Both the position numbers and the translations under genes were made by a program. This document shows positions 25,052 through 31,741 of a DNA stretch of 64,000 bases, in pieces. This DNA comes from DMER01 sp003451645. GTDB lineage: Bacteria > Pseudomonadota > Alphaproteobacteria > Micropepsales > Micropepsaceae. The stretch spans positions 1 to 64,000 of the forward strand of contig DALYLR010000019.1 of NCBI GenBank assembly GCA_031976175.1, written 5' to 3'. The notes beneath the pieces are model-generated. The model had not been told where the DNA came from. It saw only the letters and a list, made by a program, of their open reading frames with translations, and ran no database searches. Position 1 is the stretch's first letter; each line of letters begins with the position of its first letter.

Positions 25052-26841
25052 GTGTCGTTCTCGCTTTCGGAGGGTGGGGCTGCGTCCACGACAATATCGC
25101 GCACAGCAATGATCTTCGCTCCAGGAAATACGGACATCACCGCATTTAGCAAGGGGTCAGCGGCGGCCTGTGCCTTGCGCGCGGCGTCTGCCTCCGCCGC
25201 TTGTGCGGCCAAGGTCGGCTCGCCCGGGTCGTTCGAGATCGAAACGATCCAACGTTCGCCCGTCCAGGATGTCAGGCGCTCCGCCAAATCGCCGGCCCCG
25301 CCGCGATCGGCATTGGGCGTCAGCGCGATCTCGATCGCCCCGCGTTGGAAACTGACGAGGCGCATTTGCGTTTCGATCTGGAATTTGAGCTTCAGGGCCT
25401 TCATCTCGCCCGCGAGTGCTGCCACCCCGGCCCAACTTGCAGGGCTCAGCGATGCGGCCGGTTTGGGCTCCGGCGGGCGCGGAGCTGGCGCCTCGCGCGC
25501 CACAGCGGGTACTGCCGACAGCTGAGCCCGCGGCCGAGGCGGGGGGCTCTCCGGGCGCGGCGGCGGCGCATCACGAGGTGCAGATTTGGGCTCGGCGGCA
25601 GCCCCGTCGATCACCGCGCGCGCCAGCCGGTCCGCTGGCGGCAACTCCGCCGCATAGGTCAGCCGCAAGAGCGCCATGTCCGCCGCTGCCGCCGGATCGG
25701 GCGCCGTCTGCACCTCTTGCAGCGCTTTGAGCAGGATCTGCCAGGCACGCGTGAGGGATGGCACGCTCAAGCGCTCCGCTATGGCGCCTGCGCGCGCGGC
25801 CTCCGCACTCGCCCAGCCTGGCATGGAGCTGCTGGGTGCAATTTTGAGCTTGGTGATCTCGTGCGTCATCGCCGTCAAATCTTGCAAGACCGTTAGCGGC
25901 TCGGCGCCCAGATCATATTGCGCGCGGAACTCGGAAATGGCCTCCGCCGCAGCCCCCTTCATCACGAGCTCAAACAGATCGAGCACGCGCGTGCGGTCCG
26001 CCAGGCCCAGCATCTGGCGCACGGGCTCCGCCTGGATGCGCCGCGCCTCGCCCTCGCCCGCCGCATGCGCCATCGCCTGATCGAGCAAGGATTGCGCATC
26101 GCGCACCGAGCCTTGCGCCGCGCGCGCCAGATGGTTCAGCGCCTCGGGCTCCGCCTCAAACCCTTCCGCCTTGCAGAGGTCAGCAAGATTATTGGCCAGC
26201 TCATCCTGTGCCACCCGCCGCAGATCAAAGCGCTGACAGCGCGAGAGCACTGTGACCGGCACCTTGCGGATTTCTGTCGTGGCAAAGATGAACTTCGCGT
26301 GCGGCGGCGGCTCTTCCAGGGTTTTCAACAGGCCATTGAACGCGGCCTTGGACAGCATATGCACTTCGTCGATGATATAGACCTTGTAACGCGCCGAGGC
26401 TGGCGCATAGCGCACGCCATCGACGATCTCGCGGATGTCGTCGACGCCAGTGCGGGAGGCCGCGTCCATCTCCAGCACATCGACATGGCGGCTTTCGGCG
26501 ATCTCCTGGCAAAAGCTGCACTGGCCGCAAGGGTGCAGGGTTGGCGCCTTCAACTGGCCATCGCTGCCGATGCAGTTCAGCGCCTTGGCGATGATGCGGG
26601 CGGTCGTGGTTTTGCCCACGCCGCGCACCCCCGTCAGCATAAAGGCATGCGCGATCCGCCCCATCGCAAAGGCATTGCCCAGCGTGCGCACCATCGCGCT
26701 TTGACCGATCAGCGCCTCAAAGCCTTGCGGGCGGTATTTGCGCGCGAGCACGCGGTAGGGCGCTTGCTTGGCAGGTGGCGCGGGGCCCAGGTCCAGGTTT
26801 ACGTCCAGTCCCAGGCTCTCATCGGTTGAGGCAGTCGTCAT
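25048..26841 (-). CDS. dnaX: DNA polymerase III subunit gamma/tau
   Basis: A 597-residue clamp-loader ATPase of the replicative polymerase. The AAA+ domain starts near YRVLARKYRPQGFEALIGQ. Walker A is GVRGVGKT (71-78), the zinc site is in HPCGQCSFCQEI, Walker B is IDEVHMLS and sensor 1 lies near FIFATTEIRKVP. Domain III is followed by a Pro/Ala-rich tau segment (about 420-465) and a C-terminal tau domain. I see no slippery heptamer that would obviously give a separate gamma form. It is the first gene of dnaX-ybaB-recR. Confidence 0.96.
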   Translation of the reverse strand: MTTASTDESLGLDVNLDLGPAPPAKQAPYRVLARKYRPQGFEALIGQSAMVRTLGNAFAMGRIAHAFMLTGVRGVGKTTTARIIAKALNCIGSDGQLKAPTLHPCGQCSFCQEIAESRHVDVLEMDAASRTGVDDIREIVDGVRYAPASARYKVYIIDEVHMLSKAAFNGLLKTLEEPPPHAKFIFATTEIRKVPVTVLSRCQRFDLRRVAQDELANNLADLCKAEGFEAEPEALNHLARAAQGSVRDAQSLLDQAMAHAAGEGEARRIQAEPVRQMLGLADRTRVLDLFELVMKGAAAEAISEFRAQYDLGAEPLTVLQDLTAMTHEITKLKIAPSSSMPGWASAEAARAGAIAERLSVPSLTRAWQILLKALQEVQTAPDPAAAADMALLRLTYAAELPPADRLARAVIDGAAAEPKSAPRDAPPPRPESPPPRPRAQLSAVPAVAREAPAPRPPEPKPAASLSPASWAGVAALAGEMKALKLKFQIETQMRLVSFQRGAIEIALTPNADRGGAGDLAERLTSWTGERWIVSISNDPGEPTLAAQAAEADAARKAQAAADPLLNAVMSVFPGAKIIAVRDIVVDAAPPSESENDT

Positions 26842-26961
26842 CCCTAACCGTTTACCCTAGCGCAAGCGGGGCTGGAAGAGGGCTTGACCGCCGGGCGGGT
26901 TAAGGGGACCGCGATACCCGCCGCCATCCACTCGTATAAAGCCAGCACATCGCCCGTTGCT

Positions 26962-27369
26962 CTAACGCGCCCAATCGGTGACGCTCAATCCCTTGATCCG
27001 GCGGAATTCGTGTTTGTTGAGCGTCACCAAGGTCGCGCTACGCCGTCTGGCTTGGGCGGCAATCAGGATGTCGTAAGGGCCAATCGGAGTTCCTGCCTTT
27101 TCCAACGCGGCACGGATTTCTCCGGCTTCGGCGGCGTCTTCGGCGTCGAAGGGCAATTGCTGAAACCCTTGCGCCAGAAGCGTTTCCAACAGCGCTTGGT
27201 TCCTTGCCCTACGATCGCCCTTGGCGAAGCCATATTCGAGTTCGTATCGGACGATGGACGGAACGAGGATCGTTCGGCCTGCGCGCAGTTCATCGGAGAT
27301 GCGAGCCGCAAATTCGGGCCTGCTGCGATTCATCGCGTGGATCAGAATGTTCGTATCGAGGCAAAACAT
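26962..27369 (-). CDS. vapC: PIN-domain ribonuclease toxin VapC
   Basis: A protein of 135 residues from the ATG at 27369. The PIN acidic residues are visible: Asp5 in FCLDTNILIHAMN, Glu in RYELEYGFAKG, Asp in GPYDILIAAQA and the C-terminal TLNKHEFRRIKGL. Family members are Mg-dependent RNases that often cut initiator tRNA or rRNA. The gene begins 8 bp after the vapB stop, so antitoxin and toxin are coexpressed. An in-frame open stretch upstream of 27369 lies over vapB and is not coding. Confidence 0.92.
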   Translation of the reverse strand: MFCLDTNILIHAMNRSRPEFAARISDELRAGRTILVPSIVRYELEYGFAKGDRRARNQALLETLLAQGFQQLPFDAEDAAEAGEIRAALEKAGTPIGPYDILIAAQARRRSATLVTLNKHEFRRIKGLSVTDWAR

Positions 27370-27377
27370 CGACCGGT

Positions 27378-27608
27378 TCAATCGATGTCGAAATCTTCGG
27401 GCTCTACTGGCGGGTCGTCGGGCAAACCGTCCGGCAGGAAGTCGCGCGCGCCCATTTCGTCCAACTTCTTCCACAGCGCATCGACGTCGATTCTGGGCTT
27501 GGCGACGGGCTCCAGGATCACCTTTTCGCCGATACGGCTGACGCGCACCTCCGCGCCTTCGAAGCGGAACTCTTTCGGCAGCCGCACAGCCTGGCTGCGG
27601 CCATGCAT
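27378..27608 (-). CDS. vapB: Antitoxin VapB (AbrB/SpoVT type)
   Basis: A protein of 76 residues from the ATG at 27608, with the swapped-hairpin DNA-binding motif GRSQAVRLPKEFRFEGAEV and an acidic C-terminal toxin-binding tail (DDPPVEPEDFDID). Homologues usually start about 8 residues earlier (KTAKLF-M-GRSQ). That sequence is present upstream, with a possible CTG start at 27650 preceded by GGAG, so the true protein may be about 90 residues. It probably binds the repeats at 27666-27691 to repress its own operon. Confidence 0.88.
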   Translation of the reverse strand: MHGRSQAVRLPKEFRFEGAEVRVSRIGEKVILEPVAKPRIDVDALWKKLDEMGARDFLPDGLPDDPPVEPEDFDID

Positions 27609-27665
27609 GAACAGCTTGGCGGTTTTGGGCTTCTCGGCGGGGGTGGTCAGGGCAGCGCTCCGTGT

Positions 27666-27691
27666 TGATAGATATCAATGATAGATATCAA
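27666..27691. promoter_or_regulatory. Putative vapBC operator: two perfect 13-bp tandem repeats
   Basis: The unit tgatagatatcaa occurs twice back to back (27666-27678 and 27679-27691), just upstream of vapB. Each unit is itself nearly palindromic around gatatc. Placement and design fit autorepression by VapB/VapBC; binding is inferred. Confidence 0.6.
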
Positions 27692-27764
27692 AGATCGACC
27701 CGCGGAACAATATCGCTCGACGGCATGGGCCTGAGACACACCCTTGGGGTGCCGCTCTGCCTAG

Positions 27765-27812
27765 AGCAACGGACCGAAAAGTGCGCTTGCGGTTTTCGGT
27801 TAACCCGTTGCT
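27765..27812. repeat. Two-tier palindrome between vapB and the DUF5397-like gene
   Basis: Outer arms agcaacgg/ccgttgct and inner arms accgaaaa/ttttcggt form a long hairpin around gtgcgcttgcgg. A related but degenerate motif (cgaaaagcggtttccac) is at 37589-37610. Elements of this look are scattered through alphaproteobacterial genomes (general knowledge). No gene is visible between 27650 and 27900. Confidence 0.55.
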
Positions 27813-27899
27813 GAAAATAGACAATTAAAGCCACGGCGATTCTATGTGATCGCCCGCGGCTCTAATGCGCAACGACCAAGTCGAACGCGATGGCGAACA

Positions 27900-28109
27900 T
27901 CACGCTTCCTTTGGGTCGTTCAAGATGTGCGTGAACCGGTAGGGCAAGGTCTCGCCGGTTTCGACGACCTTCACGGTCATAAAGACGTCACCATCGGCCG
28001 CGGCCGCGCCAACGGCGACGATCTCATAGACAGGACCTTCGATACCGAAGCGGCGAAACCCGCCGACAAGCTTTTCGGGCGATGGGATGTGGCGCGTGTG
28101 GACGTTCAT
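27900..28109 (-). CDS. Small protein, DUF5397-like
   Basis: A 69-residue protein with the core FRRFGIEGPVYEIVAVG, then a beta-rich part (DVFMTVKVVETGETLPYRF) ending in HILNDPKEA. This resembles the small DUF5397 proteins, which have no known function but are often near toxin-antitoxin genes. It is divergent from the DUF433 gene 138 bp away. The family assignment comes from recall of the pattern and is tentative. Confidence 0.6.
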   Translation of the reverse strand: MNVHTRHIPSPEKLVGGFRRFGIEGPVYEIVAVGAAAADGDVFMTVKVVETGETLPYRFTHILNDPKEA

Positions 28110-28247
28110 GGAGTTGAAGTTAGCACGGACAGAGGCTCAAATGAAGCAACGATGATGGGCGAGACGCATGGCGTGTCGCCCGTTTCGGCACCGGGGCTTC
28201 GGCCCCAGTAATCGACAAATCCGATGGACTCTGTTACCCGTTAGCTC

Positions 28248-28445
28248 ATGACATTTGACCGCATCACACAATCCCCCGGCGTCATGGGCGGCAAGGCCTG
28301 CATCCGCGGCATGCGCGTGACGGTGTCCATGCTGGTTCACCAGATCGCAGCCGGGCGCAGCATTGATGCTGTTCTGGCCGATTACCCCTATCTTGAGCGC
28401 GAAGATGTGTTGCAGGCTTTGCGCTATGCGGCATGGCTTGCCTGA
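28248..28445 (+). CDS. DUF433 antitoxin-like protein
   Basis: A 65-residue DUF433 protein with ITQSPGVMGGKACIRGMRVT, the SMLVHQIAAGRSIDAVLADYPYL helix-turn-helix-like part and DVLQALRYAAWLA. DUF433 proteins (VapB45-like) are normally followed by a DUF5615 PIN-like toxin. Here no toxin follows; the sequence runs into a DUF559 remnant and palindromic repeats. It is probably an orphan antitoxin left after loss of its partner. Confidence 0.82.
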   Translation: MTFDRITQSPGVMGGKACIRGMRVTVSMLVHQIAAGRSIDAVLADYPYLEREDVLQALRYAAWLA

Positions 28446-28515
28446 GTTTCACCTCCGGCAAGGACATCCGCGCGCGCAGGGCTTTTGCCTTCCGGATGGT
28501 TTCAGGTCTCTGCAT
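28446..28515 (-). pseudogene. Remnant of a DUF559-domain (Vsr/endonuclease-like) gene
   Basis: On the minus strand, codons from the ATG at 28515 give MQRPETIRKAKALRARMSLP followed by EVKLRQ. This matches the N-terminus of DUF559 proteins (pattern R-A-R-x-L-R-x-x-M-S-x-P-E). After about 25 codons the similarity stops, where the sequence enters the end of the DUF433 gene. Only the first fifth of the domain is left, so it is a fragment. Confidence 0.55.
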
Positions 28516-28526
28516 AGGCCCCCATC

Positions 28527-28678
28527 CCCCGCGTGCCGCGGGGACTTCCCCCACATGCTACGCATGGGGGGAAGATGAAGTGCAAGCCATGATCTCCCCC
28601 CATTTTGGGGGGAGTGGCCCGAAGGGACGAGGGGGGCCTCACACGCCCGTTTCGATTCGCTGGGGGCTACGCCCCCAG
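28527..28678. repeat. Cluster of four palindromes
   Basis: Four hairpins lie in 150 bp: ccccgcg-tgc-cgcgggg (28527-28543), cttcccccacatgc/gcatggggggaag (28545-28574), ctcccccca-ttt-tggggggag (28594-28614) and ctgggggc-tac-gcccccag (28660-28678). There is no T-run after them and no gene; 28446-28717 otherwise holds only the DUF559 remnant. The look is that of a REP/palindromic intergenic element. Confidence 0.65.
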
Positions 28679-28717
28679 ACCCCCTCAAAGGATGTAAAGA
28701 AGTGAGGATAAAAGAGG

Positions 28718-30532
28718 TTATAAGGTTCTCGCGAGCCGGAACCCAACATCGTAGTTCCGGAGCTCGGTGTCGGTCCAGATGCGGTTGGCCGAACGCAGGA
28801 CCCCTGGATTGTCGTACCCGGAGCCGCCGCGCAAGACACGCTGACCACAACTCCCGGTTGAACGAGCCGAGCCGTCAACCGGCGCGCCCTTGTAATCCGC
28901 GTTCCAGCAATCCTGAACCCACTCCCAAACATTGCCGTGCATGTCGTAAAGGCCAAATGCGTTGGCCGAAAAGCTCCCCACCGAAACGGTTTTTTGGCGG
29001 TATTCGCCTTTTGCTCCAGTCCCGTAGGTAAAATTGCCATTGTAATTTGCCTTGGACGTGGAGATCGTTTCGCCAAAGTTAAACGGAGTGGTCGTCCCGG
29101 CCCGCGCCGCATATTCCCATTCCGCTTCGCTCAGGAGACGATAGTTTTGCCCCGTCGTCCGGGATAACCAAGCGACATAGGCTTGTACGTCGTCCCACGA
29201 CACATTGATCACTGGCCGCATGTTACGGCCCCAACCGCTGTCATTTGGGCGGTACCCGTTGCATCCCCCAGCTGCAACACAGGCGTCCCATTCGGCAAAG
29301 GTGACTTCGAACTTACCCACCGCAAAGGCCTTAGCGATCGTCACTTGCCTTTGCGGACCCTCATCGTCGTCGCGGTATTCCTCGGTCGCCGGACTCCCCA
29401 TCGTGAACCGGCCCGCTGCCACCACGACCATCTCGGGGCAGTTTTGGCAATCGCGGAACACGGTGCCCGGCGTTCGTGCCGACGCGGTCGCAGGTTTGGA
29501 TTCGGCAGGCGCGGCTGGCTTCGGTTCGGCAATACTTGGCGCAGGCGGCTTTGCCGTCAGCTCCGCAATCCTGTTCCGGGCCAAGCCCGCATATTCGCCA
29601 TTTGGATACTTCTTCAGATAGGCCTCAAAGTCTGCCTTGTTCTTCGAGGTTTTGATCGACTCCCAAAACGATAGCTCGATTTGACGCGGGTCGAAGGAGG
29701 GCTGCGGCGCGGGGGCCGGACCTGTTGAGGGCGCAGGCGCGGGCTGCGCCGCTACTGCGGGCGGCACGAAGTAATAGGCCGATCCACCCAAATCTCCATA
29801 GATGACCGGCGTTTGCTGCGGCACCTGGCGCCGCACATCATCGCGCACACGGCCAAAAAGCTGACGGATTTCAAGCCCCGGCGTCGTGACCTGCCGTGCG
29901 AATGCGGACGCATAGGGGCTGTTGCGGCCAGCCCCATCCGCCGCCACTTGTCCCTCGCGTGCCGCATAGGCGATCAGCGTGTCGCCCGTATCCACGCCCA
30001 CCGCCGCCAAGCCCCGGCCGATGGAGCGCGTGCCGCCAACGCTGCGCATCTTGGGCACGAAGGGATTGTCGCGGCAGGCATCGAGGATGACCACTTTGAG
30101 CCCGCGCGCGCCACTGACGGAGCGCACCACGAGATCAAGGGCGATGGTCTCAAACTCCACAGCGGACGGATCGGCAAGGCGGGCATCGGTGGGGATCAGA
30201 TAGTTGTTCTTATCGACCTCGATCCCGTGCCCTGCGTAATAGAGGACCGCCATATCGGCGCCCCGCGCCTCGGCCGCGAATTGCTGCAAAGCCGCCCGAA
30301 ACTTCGAGAAGTCCAAATTGGACAGAACCTTGACATTATTGCCAAAACCCATGCGCGGATCGCGCAGGGCTTGTGCGATTAGGCCTGCGTCATTAGCGGT
30401 ATTGGGCAGGCGCGCGGCATTGGTGTAGTCGGTATTGGCAATGATCAACGCCACGCGCTTTTCCGGTGGTGTTTGTGCAACCGCACCTACCGCCGCCATA
30501 ATCGCGCAAAGAAACATGGATATAACGCGCAT
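28718..30532 (-). CDS. Exported caspase-like (C14) protein with C-terminal FGE-sulfatase domain
   Basis: A 604-residue protein. A signal peptide (cleavage near GAVAQ, residue 20) is followed by a caspase-fold peptidase domain (about 24-256) with the catalytic His102 in YYAGHG and Cys153 in LDACRDNP. A Pro/Ala linker carries a helical unit WESIKTSKNKADFEAYLKKY (about 290-309). The C-terminal formylglycine-generating-enzyme-like domain (about 364-602) shows AGRFTMGSP, RLLSEAEWEYAARAG, GLYDMHGNVWEW, RVLRGGS and GFRLART. Many such domains are not true sulfatase activators. Targets are unknown. Its downstream side is the palindrome cluster and its upstream side the SRP RNA. Confidence 0.88.
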   Translation of the reverse strand: MRVISMFLCAIMAAVGAVAQTPPEKRVALIIANTDYTNAARLPNTANDAGLIAQALRDPRMGFGNNVKVLSNLDFSKFRAALQQFAAEARGADMAVLYYAGHGIEVDKNNYLIPTDARLADPSAVEFETIALDLVVRSVSGARGLKVVILDACRDNPFVPKMRSVGGTRSIGRGLAAVGVDTGDTLIAYAAREGQVAADGAGRNSPYASAFARQVTTPGLEIRQLFGRVRDDVRRQVPQQTPVIYGDLGGSAYYFVPPAVAAQPAPAPSTGPAPAPQPSFDPRQIELSFWESIKTSKNKADFEAYLKKYPNGEYAGLARNRIAELTAKPPAPSIAEPKPAAPAESKPATASARTPGTVFRDCQNCPEMVVVAAGRFTMGSPATEEYRDDDEGPQRQVTIAKAFAVGKFEVTFAEWDACVAAGGCNGYRPNDSGWGRNMRPVINVSWDDVQAYVAWLSRTTGQNYRLLSEAEWEYAARAGTTTPFNFGETISTSKANYNGNFTYGTGAKGEYRQKTVSVGSFSANAFGLYDMHGNVWEWVQDCWNADYKGAPVDGSARSTGSCGQRVLRGGSGYDNPGVLRSANRIWTDTELRNYDVGFRLARTL

Positions 30533-30611
30533 GGACCCCCGCCCTCACCTCAGCCACAAGGCTTCTACCATTGGGGCGGGACTGATTCTAGTCTTGCGCG
30601 CGCAAGCAGGA

Positions 30612-30705
30612 GACTGGCGACGACCCGATACGAAACTCGTTACGGCTGCTTCCTTCCGGACCTGACCGGGTTGGCGAGGGCACCGCCCGCGCCGATCTCC
30701 CAGTG
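30612..30705 (-). ncRNA. ffs: Signal recognition particle RNA, bacterial small type (4.5S)
   Basis: The minus strand carries the invariant SRP apical domain, read as ggtcaggtccggaaggaagc followed by agccg. It is flanked by complementary arms: actgg at the 5' end (30704-30700) and ccagt at the 3' end (30617-30613). The ~94-nt length suits the small bacterial SRP RNA, which binds Ffh and directs membrane proteins to the Sec machinery. The ends are set from the helix and the upstream -10 element and may be off by a few bases. A location next to nudC and near dnaX is usual in alphaproteobacteria. Confidence 0.9.
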
Positions 30706-30708
30706 CTG

Positions 30709-30737
30709 AGTATCGGCATTCCCAGTCCATTGCGCAA
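30709..30737 (-). promoter_or_regulatory. Predicted promoter of the SRP RNA
   Basis: On the minus strand -35 TTGCGC (30732-30737) and -10 GATACT (30709-30714) are 17 bp apart, and the -10 ends a few bases before the RNA 5' end. Confidence 0.5.
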
Positions 30738-30808
30738 GGCCCGTTGCAGGCCCGCAAGCCCGCATGCGAAGGTCGCGATCATGCTTTTCCCCAGACCTAA
30801 GGTTCCCC

Positions 30809-31741
30809 ATGGCCCAGCCGCGCAGCCGCAATCCCAACACCTTTGCCAACAGCCCGCTCGACCGGGCGAGCCACCGGCGCGTGGATGCCGCCTGGCTCAA
30901 GGCGCGGCTGGAGGATGACCGCTCGCTCTTTCTGCCACTATGGCGGTTGATGCCCTTTATTTCCGGCACAGGGGCGGCGCGCCAGGCGGGCTGGATGCGC
31001 ATGGGCCTGGCCGAGACGCTCATCAAGGACGAGACGGCGATCTTTCTGGGCATTGCCAATGACAGCGCGCATTTCGCGGTCGATCTGGGCCAAGGCGGCA
31101 GCGACCCTGCGCAAACCATGCCCTTGCAAGGGCTCGGCGCCTTTGAGGATTTGCGTTCGGTCGCGGGCACCATCGACGCCGGCGATGCCGCGATCCTGGC
31201 GCAGGCCAAGTCGCTCATCGATTGGCATCAGCGCCACCGTTTTTGTGCCAATTGCGGCGCACGGACCGCCATGGCGGATGCGGGCTATAAGCGCTTTTGC
31301 GAGCGTTGCGAGACGGAGCATTTCCCGCGCACCGATCCGGTGGTGATCATGCTCGCCATCCATGGCAATCGCTGTTTGCTGGGCCGTCAGCCGAAATGGC
31401 CGCAAGGGTTCTATTCGGCCTTGGCGGGCTTTGTGGAGCCGGGCGAGACGATCGAGGAAGCGGTCGCGCGCGAACTTTTCGAGGAATCGGCCATCAAGGC
31501 GGGGCTGGTGCAGTATCACTCGACACAGCCCTGGCCCTATCCCTCCTCGCTCATGATCGGCTGCTTTGCTGAGGCGCTGAGCACCGACATACAGGTCGAC
31601 ACGACCGAGCTTGAGGAGGCGCGCTGGTTCACCAAGGAGGAGTTGCGGGATGCCTTGGCCGGCCAGGGGCCTATTCGCTGCCCGCCGCCGCTCGCTATCG
31701 CGCATCAGCTCATCAAGACGTGGATCGAGTTTACCGGTTAG
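30809..31741 (+). CDS. nudC: NAD(+) diphosphatase / RNA decapping hydrolase NudC
   Basis: A protein of 310 residues from the ATG at 30809; an in-frame ATG at 30764 would add a basic stretch without homology. It has an N-terminal NudC-type domain, a zinc ribbon with Cys146, Cys149, Cys164 and Cys167, and a Nudix box (about 207-229, GFVEPGETIEEAVARELFEE) in which the usual Gly near the end is Ala. The NudC signature STQPWPYPSSLM follows. The family hydrolyses NADH/NAD and removes NAD caps from RNA. Its stop overlaps the convergent TPR-caspase gene by 4 bp. Confidence 0.94.
   Translation: MAQPRSRNPNTFANSPLDRASHRRVDAAWLKARLEDDRSLFLPLWRLMPFISGTGAARQAGWMRMGLAETLIKDETAIFLGIANDSAHFAVDLGQGGSDPAQTMPLQGLGAFEDLRSVAGTIDAGDAAILAQAKSLIDWHQRHRFCANCGARTAMADAGYKRFCERCETEHFPRTDPVVIMLAIHGNRCLLGRQPKWPQGFYSALAGFVEPGETIEEAVARELFEESAIKAGLVQYHSTQPWPYPSSLMIGCFAEALSTDIQVDTTELEEARWFTKEELRDALAGQGPIRCPPPLAIAHQLIKTWIEFTG

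Noticed and set aside
25048..26841. Programmed frameshift in dnaX giving a gamma subunit
   Set aside because: I looked for an A/T-rich slippery heptamer with a following stem and saw none convincing.
26962..27678. Longer VapC starting at 27678
   Set aside because: The first 103 codons run over vapB in another frame and lack PIN homology; the ATG at 27369 matches the family start.
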